DNA from: Acidobacteria bacterium AH-259-G07
GTDB lineage: Bacteria > Acidobacteriota > UBA6911 > RPQK01 > JADFOI01
Direction of reading: 5' to 3'
Length of the DNA stretch: 28,713 nt
NCBI GenBank assembly: GCA_027717925.1
Contig: JALLON010000006.1
Span: 1 to 28,713 of the forward strand
Positions 15,506-22,624 of the stretch are shown here, piece by piece. Below the pieces are notes generated by a model that was not told the origin of the DNA, did not search any database, and saw only the letters and a list, made by a program, of their open reading frames with translations. Both the position numbers and the translations under genes were made by a program. Numbering within the stretch: position 1 is the stretch's first letter; each line of letters starts with the position of its first letter.

Positions 15506-15871
15506 ATGAAGGTGTACAGCTCCCCAAATCTGGCGATGGTTGGCCATTTCAAGAATGTCCTCGAAATGTACAGTATCGCCTGTGATATCCGCGGCGAATA
15601 CAGGTGCGCAGCGGCCGGTGAAATTCCACCGATCGAGTGTTGGCCGGAACTATGGGTCGTGGAAGAATCGCAAGCCGAACAAGCAAGGCAGATAATAAGG
15701 GAGGCCTTGGAGCCTACCGAAAATGACCCTGGCCTCTGGAAATGTCCAAGTTGCGACGAGGAAGTGGAGGGTCAATTCACCGAGTGCTGGAATTGCGGAA
15801 CGAATCGTCCTGACGACGAAGACACCTTCCAAGGAGCTACGAAGTTCGGGCAACGTGGTGAAGTGCGGTAA
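15506..15871 (+). CDS. DUF2007 domain protein with C-terminal zinc ribbon
   Basis: GGGAGGTGTGAG directly precedes the ATG. Residues ~1-70 fit the DUF2007 fold (MKVYSSPNLAMVGHFKNVLE, then PELWVVEESQAEQARQII), a small ferredoxin-like domain annotated as a putative signal-transducing protein related to PII. Residues ~77-101 are a zinc ribbon with two CxxC pairs (WKCPSCDEEV and ECWNCGTNRP). The combination of DUF2007 with a zinc ribbon is known in several phyla. The biochemical role is not established. It follows the VOC gene by 17 bp. It is probably cytoplasmic. Confidence 0.8.
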   Translation: MKVYSSPNLAMVGHFKNVLEMYSIACDIRGEYRCAAAGEIPPIECWPELWVVEESQAEQARQIIREALEPTENDPGLWKCPSCDEEVEGQFTECWNCGTNRPDDEDTFQGATKFGQRGEVR

Positions 15872-15954
15872 GTGTTTTAGGTGCAATAGATTGTAGTCTT
15901 CGCCCGCTTAATCGAGCTCCTTGTCTTCGCGCGGCCGCGAAGCGGCATAATGAC

Positions 15955-15990
15955 GCTAACAAGCGGCTGCACGGGACGCTACCGCTGTGG
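15955..15990 (+). repeat. attC-like element, left copy
   Basis: GCTAACAAGCGGCT (15955-15968) followed by GCACGGGACGC resembles the first half of integron attC sites, which typically run RYYYAAC-AAGCGGCTSCAGCGGACGC. The same 14 bases recur at 18819-18832. The matching GTTRRRY core of a full attC is not seen nearby. A short GC-rich hairpin (15925-15942) lies just upstream. Confidence 0.35.
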
Positions 15991-16221
15991 CGTAAATTCA
16001 GGGATTGGTGAACAAGACAAAGTTTCGTGGACATTACTTCTGTTTTTTTATAGCTTCAATGATAGAAAGCAAAATATTTAGATCATTTAACGTCTGCATC
16101 AGCGGCCTTGACCAACACTAAAATTGGTAAAAGCCACTGGTTTACAATCTGCTGAAAACCTACGGCCTTTTATGTATTGATACTAAAAGTTTGCAACTTT
16201 TGTGTTCCGTGCGAGAAGTGT

Positions 16222-16239
16222 TCCATTAAGTCCATTAAG
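16222..16239 (+). repeat. Tandem 9-bp repeat in the cupin leader
   Basis: TCCATTAAG occurs twice in direct tandem immediately upstream of the AAGGAG ribosome site of the split cupin gene. This could be chance slippage or an operator half-site pair. Confidence 0.4.
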
Positions 16240-16254
16240 TAAGGAGAACAAGTC

Positions 16255-16285
16255 ATGTCTATTAACGATGGGAATATCGTACTTA
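16255..16285 (+). pseudogene. 5' fragment of cupin gene split by the insertion element
   Basis: AAGGAG lies 8 bases before ATG at 16255. The fragment encodes MSINDGNIVL plus one base. Joining it to base 18191, that is, removing the element and one CTTA copy, gives GTA-CTT-AGC-CCA and continues in frame into the cupin. The intact gene would encode 155 residues. This fragment is too short to be found by ORF length alone but is fixed by the target duplication. Confidence 0.85.
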
Positions 16286-16314
16286 GGGCCTGCGCATAAA
16301 TAATTCGGCATTTT
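16286..16314 (+). repeat. Terminal inverted repeat, left end of the element
   Basis: Core TGCGCATAAATAATT then CGGCATTT. It pairs with 18159-18186 in inverted orientation, with one substitution (C for A) and one extra base near the tip. Confidence 0.85.
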
Positions 16315-16321
16315 GCGGTGT

Positions 16322-18005
16322 TCAGTTCGGGCCAATGGTGTAGTTCCATGCGGGAAGTTCTGAGTGGTTCGATATTGGAATCTCTTTGAACAGACGATCG
16401 GGCAGCTTCTTGCCTTTGGCGTACTTGCGTTCATTGAGAAGCGCTGTCACTTTGAGACCGGTTTTCGTGGTCGTGCCTTGAATGTACTGAATCATGGTGT
16501 CCAGAGATCGGAGCGGGTGGCCGGCCCACTCCATGCTGATGAAACTGAACAGCCGATGCTCGACCGGATTCCACTTGGAGGCGCCGGGAGGGTAGTGGCA
16601 GACCGTAACGGTGATGCCATGGCCTCGGGCAATGGTGTGGTACAAGCCGTATTTCCAAAAGCGCGGCCGGTAGCCATTGCTGCCTCCGCTGTCACACAGC
16701 AGCAGGATTTCCTTCATGCTGGGGTAGGCGGTCCAGCCCAGTTCAGAGATCCATGTGTCCAGGCAGTCCACCGCAAACTCCGGAGTGTCGGCGGAGAGGC
16801 CGATGATGATCGTGCCGCGATTCTGAACCGGCTCGTAAAGCCCGTAGGGGGAAGTGATGGCCGATGCATAACTCCGGAAATCGTGCTGGTTGACGTCTTC
16901 AGGCTCTCTGCTCCAGGCCCGTCCCTGGTTTCTGAAGTTGCCGATGAGTTCCTTCTTTTTCATGTCCATGCTCAAGATGGGATAGCTGGCATCCTCGAAT
17001 CGTTTCCTGAAGTCAGCGATCAGTTCGAATTGTCGGTTGCGCTCCGGATGTTGAGTCTCGGCGATGCTCTTGCGGTTGACTCGAAGCGAGTATTTTTGGT
17101 GCTTCAGCAGCTGGCCCACACTATTGGGGCAGATGCTCACTCCATTTTCGTTCATTTCCCGACTGATCGATCGCGTGTCTTTCCGGCTCCACTTCTTGTC
17201 ACTCATGGAATCGCCGGCCGTGTCCGCTTGCATCAGTTCGTCCAGGAGGGCCATCACGTCGTTTTTTTTTAAGGGAAGGGCGGCCGCCTCCCACTTCTCG
17301 GATACGCTCGGCCGTGATGTTGCCCGCCCACAGCTGTCGACGCCCCAGGGCAATGGTCTTCACATTGACTCCTGTAATCCGGGATATCTTCACGTCTCCT
17401 CCATGTCCGAGTCTCATCGACTCCAGTCCCAAGTAGAGACGACGCTGCTTTTCGTTGAGAACCGAGAGCAACAAACGCATGCTTTCGCGCATCTCATCGG
17501 GCACCTCCTCGATGCCCGCAGATCCCCGCTCGTGGGCCTGTTGGATCACCTCGTAACGCTTCTCCAGTTGGTCCGTACCGCCGGTCGGTGACACATACAG
17601 GTACTGATCCGCAAGCTGCTCTCGGCTCAACCGCTTGGCCCCATACAGCTGAGCCAGTGCGTTGTGGACACGGACCTGCAGCAGAGCCTGCAGTTCTGAG
17701 GCGAAGCAACCTTGCCTCGAATGCTCCACCAGATAAACGATCGTCTGCCGCAGGGTTCCTTGTCGCGAGAAATGAACTCCGCGCAAGCTCCACAGGCCGT
17801 TCTCGTCGTATTCGGCGATCCTGTCCAGGGTCTGATATCGACCTCGATGCGAGTAACTCGCCCGCCCCCCTAATCGCGCCAGCTTGCGGAAAACCGTTAT
17901 TCTTGACGGTCTTCCTAATGCCTCGGCGATTCTATCCAGCGTCAAAATCCGCTCTTTTTCCAGCCACTCCACCAGTCTCGACGTGTGGTATTGCTCTGGT
18001 CGCAT
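16322..18005 (-). CDS. ISAzo13-family transposase, two frames joined by slippage at A9
   Basis: The first frame (18005 to 17199) starts at an ATG preceded by AAAGGTG and encodes a helix-turn-helix region (LDRIAEALGRPSRITVFRKL) and the ISAzo13 N-terminal domain (RLYLGLESMRLGHGGDVKIS, then RITGVNVKTI and GGGRPSLKK). The second frame (17353 to 16322) encodes the DDE catalytic core: D in ILSMDMKKK, D in LLCDSGGSNGYR, E in KWNPVEHRLFSF. The frames meet at nine A residues (17262-17270). Reading A8 gives SLKK-NDVMALLDEL, the family's continuous sequence, so full-length transposase needs loss of one A, or gain of two, in mRNA, or +1 ribosomal shifting. Transcriptional slippage on A runs is a known strategy in IS elements. 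Alternatively the run gained a base and the element is dead. Both domains otherwise look intact. Confidence 0.8.
17262..17270 (-). other. A9 slippery run linking the transposase frames
   Basis: In the transcript the sequence is CCCTT-AAAAAAAAA-CGACG. Frame 0 reads CTT AAA AAA AAA CGA and soon leaves the family sequence. With one A fewer it reads CTT AAA AAA AAC GAC and enters the catalytic frame. Confidence 0.7.
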
Positions 18006-18150
18006 TATGACACCTTTAGGCACATAGAATGGACATCATGCCCAATGGTTTCATAATGAGCCCTAAGTTGTCACCCTCAGTTCAATCCAATATTCATGCT
18101 GGTAATGGCAGAGCGCCAACGGAAACCTAACCCGGCATAACGATACTGTA

Positions 18151-18627
18151 GTGCATAACAAATGCCTAATTATTTATGCGCAGCCCCTTAGCCCAGGAGA
18201 GGGCAAGATAGTTCCAGTGCCAGGTCACAAGGTAACGCATAAGGTGGTTGGTGCAGACACTGATGGCGCGTATTCACTGTTGGAAGTTGAGCTAGTCGGT
18301 GACGGACCGCCACAACACATACACAAAACCGAGGATGAAGCCTTCTATGTCTTAGAGGGAGAGATTAACGTCCTGGTGGGAGAACGCACTATTAGAGCGA
18401 CAGCGGGTTCTTTCGTACTCATCCCCAGGGGAACGGTTCACACCTTTTCTCGGATCGGGCAGGAGCCTGCCAAGTTACTCGCCATCTTTTCTCCAGCAGG
18501 ATTTGAGCAGTTCTTTGATGAAGCGGTTGATCTGGATGTTACGGACACAGAAGCTTACGTTGCCAAAGCCAAAGCCTTAGCCGAGAAGTACAACATGGAG
18601 ATAGTGGGACCACCGCTGGAGCCTTAG
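18151..18627 (+). pseudogene. 3' part of cupin_2 protein gene, 5' end displaced by the insertion element
   Basis: From 18191 the frame encodes SPGEGKIVPVPGHKVTHKVV onward, a single-domain cupin. The first cupin motif is PPQHIHKTEDEAFYVLEGE (two His and a Glu as metal ligands), the second is PRGTVHTF. The C-terminus EKYNMEIVGPPLEP is typical of small stand-alone cupins of about 150 aa. The frame stays open back to a GTG at 18151 inside the right end of the element. A fused product could therefore be made with 13 element-derived residues replacing the native first 9, if there were transcription and a ribosome site; I see no clear site. The cupin may bind or modify a small molecule; the substrate is unknown. 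The native start is at 16255. Confidence 0.8.
18159..18186 (-). repeat. Terminal inverted repeat, right end of the element
   Basis: Inverted partner of 16286-16314. It is followed directly by the CTTA target duplicate at 18187-18190. Confidence 0.85.
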
Positions 18628-18631
18628 GCGA

Positions 18632-18823
18632 AAAACCCGGATTACCATAAGGCTCGACGATGACGTACTGGCTTGGTTCAAGCAGCAAGTCCATGAAGCC
18701 GGTGGAGGGAACTACCAGACCCTGATTAATTCAGCACTCCGTCAGTATATCCAGCAAAGCCGAGAGCCCCTTGAGGAGACGCTGCGACGAGTCATCCGCG
18801 AGGAACTGAAGCACGCCGGCTAA
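18632..18823 (+). pseudogene. BrnA-type (ribbon-helix-helix) antitoxin remnant without start codon
   Basis: The frame reads KTRITIRLDDDVLAWFKQQV, then HEAGGGNYQTLINSALRQYI and ending EELKHAG at TAA 18821. This is the DNA-binding core of BrnA-like antitoxins (typical motif RITIRLDxDVLxWF...GGGNYQTLIN). Family members are about 90 aa; the 63 residues here lack the N-terminus. The frame is open back only to 18605 with no ATG, GTG or TTG, overlapping the end of the cupin frame. No BrnT toxin gene is adjacent. I interpret it as a 5'-truncated gene joined to the cupin's 3' end. Confidence 0.7.
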
Positions 18824-18860
18824 CAAGCGGCTCCAGCGGAGCGCGCCCACGCACGGCATT
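18819..18860 (+). repeat. attC-like element, right copy
   Basis: GCTAACAAGCGGCT overlaps the antitoxin stop codon, and CCAGCGGAGCGCGCC follows. It repeats the 14 bases at 15955-15968 and is the usual place for attC in a gene cassette, straight after the coding sequence. GCGCGCTC near 18890 could pair with GAGCGCGC, but no GTTRRRY end is visible, so the site is degenerate if real. Confidence 0.35.
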
Positions 18861-19106
18861 TTCTAAACACAGTAAAACCGGGTCTCTTGCGCGCTCGTTT
18901 TCACCGATTCTTGCAAAACCGTTCAGATTGATTTTAAATGAGGCAACGAATCACCTGTCGAATAGATTTTTGTGTGAGGCAACGGGTATCCGAGAATAGC
19001 AGGAGCCATTCTTCGGGTTTCACATAAAACTAATCAGTTGACATTGCCTTTCCCAGCATAAGGATTTAGCATCTAAGCAGGAAATTCTCTCGCAAGCTGG
19101 AGGAAA
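18833..19106. promoter_or_regulatory. Leader region of the PD40 kinase
   Basis: No gene is seen. TGAGGCAACG occurs twice in direct orientation, at 18939-18948 and 18975-18984, 36 bp apart, which could be operator sites. TTGACA at 19038-19043 is a perfect -35 sequence, but the bases 16-18 bp downstream (around AAGGAT) are a poor -10. A GGAGG ribosome site is at 19099-19103. Confidence 0.3.
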
Positions 19107-19109
19107 GTG

Positions 19110-21749
19110 TTGGTTGGTAAGACCATCTCTCATTACCGCATCCTGGAAAAACTCGGCGAAGGCGGCATGGGTGAGGTCTACCTGGCCCAAGACACCAAGC
19201 TCAAGCGCCAGGTGGCTCTCAAGGTGTTGCCCGAGTCCCTACGCCATGACCCCCAGCGGCTGCGGCGTTTCCAGACGGAAGCGGAAGCAGCGGCCAAGCT
19301 GAACCACCCCAACATCGCCCATGTGTACACGGTGGAGGAGGACCAGGGCACCCGCCTCATCACGATGGAGTATGTGGAAGGGCAGCCGCTGAAGGAGCTC
19401 ATCCCAGAGGATGGCCTGGACCTCGACACTTTCTTTGCCTGGTTTATTCCCCTGGCCGATGCCTTGACTCAAGCTCATGAGAAAGGCGTGAGGCATAGGG
19501 ACATCAAGCCCGGCAACATCATGATGACACCGCAGAGGGTGCCGAAGATCCTGGACTTCGGACTGGCACAGATCATTAGTCCTGAGGTGAAGGAGGATAG
19601 TGCTACTTGGAGGCAGACGCTAACCGAACCAGGCGCGATCCTGGGCACAGCCGCCTATATGTCGCCAGAGCAGGCTGAAGGGAAAGCGGCAGACCACCGC
19701 AGTGATATCTTTAGCTTTGGTGTGGTGATGTACGAGGCCTTGACGGGGCAACGACCCTTCAAGGGCGAAACCTATGCGTCCACAGTTGGCAGCATTCTCA
19801 AGGAGGAGCCTGAGCCAATCAAGGTGCTTAAACCAGAGATGCCCTACCTCTTGGGGCACGCCGTCAACAAGTGCCTGCGGAAGAACCTTCGTCGACGTTA
19901 CCAGTCCATGCTGGAAGTACGGAATGATCTGGAAGCGGTGAAAGCCGAGGTTGATGCGGGTGTGATTGTGGGGCTGGGAACCGAAGCTGCTGGCGCGTCG
20001 GCCCTCGTCTCCCGCTGGCGATGGCCAGTATGGGTTGGCACGGCGGTGCTGTTGGCCACCATCGTTGCATGGGCTACCTGGATCCTGGGGCGGATGTCCG
20101 CTCGCCCTGAACTGCCCTTGTTGAAATTCCAGCTTGCCTTGGTGGATCAGGCAACCGATATTGCCGCCATCTCGCCAGACGGTATGATGGTGGCCTACAG
20201 GGACCGCGGCCGGTTGTGGATCCGGGATCTGGATAAGGTCAAACCCCGGGAGATCCCGGTCACGGACGGCGTCTACAACCTGTTTTGGTCACCCACCAGC
20301 GACTTCATAGGATACGCTGTGGGAAATACCCTTTGGAAAGTTTCGGCGCAAGGGGGACCAAGCACCCAACTGTGTGAACTGCCAGGTTTGTTGGGGGGTG
20401 CCACCTGGGGACAAGAGGGGACCATTGTCTTAGCCGCAAGTTCGGGTGAACTGTTTGCGGTTTCGGCCCAGGGTGGTGAGCCTCAATTGCTCATGAAGCC
20501 CGACTCCAGCAAAGGAAATTTAGCCTTTCACACCCCCCACTTATTACCCGATGGACAGAGCCTACTGTTCAGTATTGTAAAGGACGATAATGCTTGGGAA
20601 ATCGTCACCCGGTCTGGGGAGACCACGAAACGTCTCATTCATCATGTTGGGGAACGGATAGGCTGGCCTACTTACTCATCCACGGGACATATTCTCTACC
20701 AACGCGGATGGCCCATTAGCCATGGCGTTTGGGCGGTGCCCTTCTCCCTTTCCACCCTGAGGGTGACTGGCGACCCCTTTGTGGTGGCCCCAGATGGTGC
20801 CTTTCCCAGCGTCTCTTCTAGTGGAACGCTTTTGTATGAGTCGCCATCGACGACTGGGGGCAGCCAGCAGCTGGTGTGGGCAGACCGCAGCGGCCGGGTT
20901 GAAGGCTCCATCGGCCAGTCGCATGAGCAAATTCTTGGGCTGGCCCTCTCCCCCGGTTACAGGCGGGTTGCGGTTAGTGGGGTGGAAAATGGCAACGCCG
21001 ACATCTGGATTCACGACATAACCCGTAGCACCAAGACCCGACTGACTTTTGATCCTGCTGTTGACTATCAGCCGGTTTGGTCCCCTTCGGCTGACCAGAT
21101 TGTGTTTTCATCCTTACGCAGCGGTTCTGGCGACATCTTCATCAAAGCCGCTGACGGGAGTGGTGCGGTCCAACCCCTGGTGCGTGGGCCGCTGGTGGAA
21201 GGCGCTTCTCAGTGGTCCCAAGACGGGCGATACCTGGTTTACCATGTCATTGATCCGATCCATCGCGATCTGTGGTATGTGCCTTTGACGGGCGACAGGC
21301 AAGCCGTGGCCCTCCTGCAAACCCCCTTTGACGAACTCCTGGCGCAGATATCCCCCGATGGCCGGTATGTGGCCTACCAGTCCAATGAATCGGGACGCTG
21401 GGAGGTATACGTAAAGCCCTTTCCCCGTGGCGAGGGTAAATGGCAGGTTTCGGTGAATTCAGCTAATGGAGGTGTACATCCCAAATGGGACCCTCGGGGT
21501 AATGAGCTGTTTTATGTGGACGGGAACAATCTGATGGCGGTGCCGGTCCAGACCCGGCCGGGTTTCAGGATGGATATTCCTTACCAGCTTTTCACAGGAG
21601 AACAGGTAGGGACATCGTTATCTTCTGATCCGTTTAACCCGATCTATGACGTAGCCCCCGATGGCGAGCGGTTTGTGGTGGTTCAGAACGTGGCCGAAGG
21701 CACTACAACGATAACGATTGTACAGAGCTGGTTTGTGGCGTTTGAATAG
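19110..21749 (+). CDS. Hanks-type Ser/Thr kinase with extracytoplasmic PD40 beta-propeller
   Basis: The best start is the TTG at 19110, which gives MVGKTISHY as in related kinases and sits 6 bases after GGAGG; a GTG at 19107 is possible. Residues 1-275 form a complete kinase: GEGGMG loop, VALK lysine at ~38, HRD at ~129-131, DFG at ~149-151 and YMSPEQ. One transmembrane helix lies at ~305-327 (WPVWVGTAVLLATIVAWATW). Residues ~335-879 are a TolB-like propeller with repeated strands such as DIAAISPDGMMVAY, ALSPGYRRVAV, QISPDGRYVAYQS and DVAPDGERFVVV. Such proteins are thought to sense an external ligand and signal inward; ligand and targets are unknown. The MBL-fold gene follows by 37 bp and is probably cotranscribed. 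Confidence 0.92.
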   Translation: MVGKTISHYRILEKLGEGGMGEVYLAQDTKLKRQVALKVLPESLRHDPQRLRRFQTEAEAAAKLNHPNIAHVYTVEEDQGTRLITMEYVEGQPLKELIPEDGLDLDTFFAWFIPLADALTQAHEKGVRHRDIKPGNIMMTPQRVPKILDFGLAQIISPEVKEDSATWRQTLTEPGAILGTAAYMSPEQAEGKAADHRSDIFSFGVVMYEALTGQRPFKGETYASTVGSILKEEPEPIKVLKPEMPYLLGHAVNKCLRKNLRRRYQSMLEVRNDLEAVKAEVDAGVIVGLGTEAAGASALVSRWRWPVWVGTAVLLATIVAWATWILGRMSARPELPLLKFQLALVDQATDIAAISPDGMMVAYRDRGRLWIRDLDKVKPREIPVTDGVYNLFWSPTSDFIGYAVGNTLWKVSAQGGPSTQLCELPGLLGGATWGQEGTIVLAASSGELFAVSAQGGEPQLLMKPDSSKGNLAFHTPHLLPDGQSLLFSIVKDDNAWEIVTRSGETTKRLIHHVGERIGWPTYSSTGHILYQRGWPISHGVWAVPFSLSTLRVTGDPFVVAPDGAFPSVSSSGTLLYESPSTTGGSQQLVWADRSGRVEGSIGQSHEQILGLALSPGYRRVAVSGVENGNADIWIHDITRSTKTRLTFDPAVDYQPVWSPSADQIVFSSLRSGSGDIFIKAADGSGAVQPLVRGPLVEGASQWSQDGRYLVYHVIDPIHRDLWYVPLTGDRQAVALLQTPFDELLAQISPDGRYVAYQSNESGRWEVYVKPFPRGEGKWQVSVNSANGGVHPKWDPRGNELFYVDGNNLMAVPVQTRPGFRMDIPYQLFTGEQVGTSLSSDPFNPIYDVAPDGERFVVVQNVAEGTTTITIVQSWFVAFE

Positions 21750-21786
21750 GGACCCGAGACTTAGAGCGAGTAAAGGAGGAAACCTT

Positions 21787-22578
21787 ATGCGGACGCAAAT
21801 GTGGATGCTCATCGTCATGTCCTGGTTGGCCGGCACTGCCGAACTGGGGTCGCAGCCCCGGTCGGAACTCGAAATCCAGATTATTTATGACAATACGTCG
21901 GCGCGGGAAGATATGGGCGCCGATTGGGGGTTTGCTGCGCTGGTTACATTTCGTGGGCACCGGGTTTTGTTTGACTCGGGCGCTTATCCCGAACTATTTC
22001 TGGAAAATCTAAAGAAAATGGGGGTCGACCCAAGCTCGATTGAACACGCCGTCATCTCACACCACCACATGGATCATCGGAGCGGCATTTATCAACTGTA
22101 TGGACAGAACCCTTCGATGAAGGTGCATTTCCTCGATAACTTCCCGGTTCAAGCCTTTGAGGCAGCAGACACAATCGGCATGGAGCCCCACCGAGTCATG
22201 GGTTCCTTCCAAGTCGTGTCGGGCATCTACTCCACCGGGATTATTGAGGGCAGTCCGCCCGAACAGTCGCTCATAATTGAGACCGCCAAAGGTATCGTTT
22301 TGCTGACGGGATGCTGTCACCCGGGGGTCGTAAAGATGGTCGAGACGGTTCAAAAGCAACGGGGAAAGGACTCGATTCACCTGTTGATAGGCGGCTTGCA
22401 CATGTTTATGCAGAATGCCGATCAGATTAAGGCAACGATTGCCCGACTGAAGCAGATGAACGTGGCCACCGTCATACCTGCGCACTGCTCTGGTGATCTG
22501 GCCAAGCAATTGTTCCAAGAAGCTTTTGGCAAAGGCTTTGACACCGCTGGGGCCGGCAGACGGATTGCCCCCGATTGA
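21787..22578 (+). CDS. Exported MBL-fold metallo-hydrolase, COG1237 type
   Basis: AAAGGAGG lies 7 bases before ATG 21787, so this start is preferred over longer frames. The first ~20 residues look like a signal peptide (MWMLIVMSWLAGTAELGSQ). The domain shows the metallo-beta-lactamase fold: LFDSG, then SHHHMDH at ~91-97 with His92, His94, Asp96 and His97 as two-metal ligands, TGCCHPGVV and GGLHMF downstream, and IPAHCSG near the end. This order fits COG1237, related to the archaeal dihydropterin ribofuranosyl-aminobenzene phosphate synthase group, whose bacterial members mostly lack a defined reaction. About 263 aa, full length for the group. It is coupled to the kinase gene upstream and ends 46 bp from a convergent transporter gene. 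Confidence 0.85.
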   Translation: MRTQMWMLIVMSWLAGTAELGSQPRSELEIQIIYDNTSAREDMGADWGFAALVTFRGHRVLFDSGAYPELFLENLKKMGVDPSSIEHAVISHHHMDHRSGIYQLYGQNPSMKVHFLDNFPVQAFEAADTIGMEPHRVMGSFQVVSGIYSTGIIEGSPPEQSLIIETAKGIVLLTGCCHPGVVKMVETVQKQRGKDSIHLLIGGLHMFMQNADQIKATIARLKQMNVATVIPAHCSGDLAKQLFQEAFGKGFDTAGAGRRIAPD

Positions 22579-22624
22579 GACCACCCGGAGACAGTGCAGG
22601 AGAGCATGGCCCCTGTGTTGTGCC

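Larger units (their letters stand above)
16286..18186 (-). mobile_element. ISAzo13-family insertion sequence, 1,901 bp
   Basis: Both ends can be read. The left end starts GGGCC-TGCGCATAAATAATT at 16286. The right end, on the opposite strand from 18186, starts GGGC-TGCGCATAAATAATT. The inverted repeats match over about 28 bp with one extra C in the left copy and one substitution. They are flanked by the 4-bp direct repeat CTTA (16282-16285 and 18187-18190). The interior carries an ISAzo13-type transposase in two frames. The insertion splits a cupin gene, and deleting it restores that gene's frame exactly, which confirms the boundaries. Confidence 0.88.

Noticed and set aside
15925..15942. GC hairpin CTTCGCG-CGGC-CGCGAAG as a terminator for the DUF2007 gene
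   Set aside because: The stem is good but no T run follows, and it adjoins the attC-like site, so terminator function is not supported.
16364..17272. Plus-strand reading frame (302 codons) opposite the transposase
   Set aside because: It is antisense to the DDE domain with no family signature; treated as a shadow.
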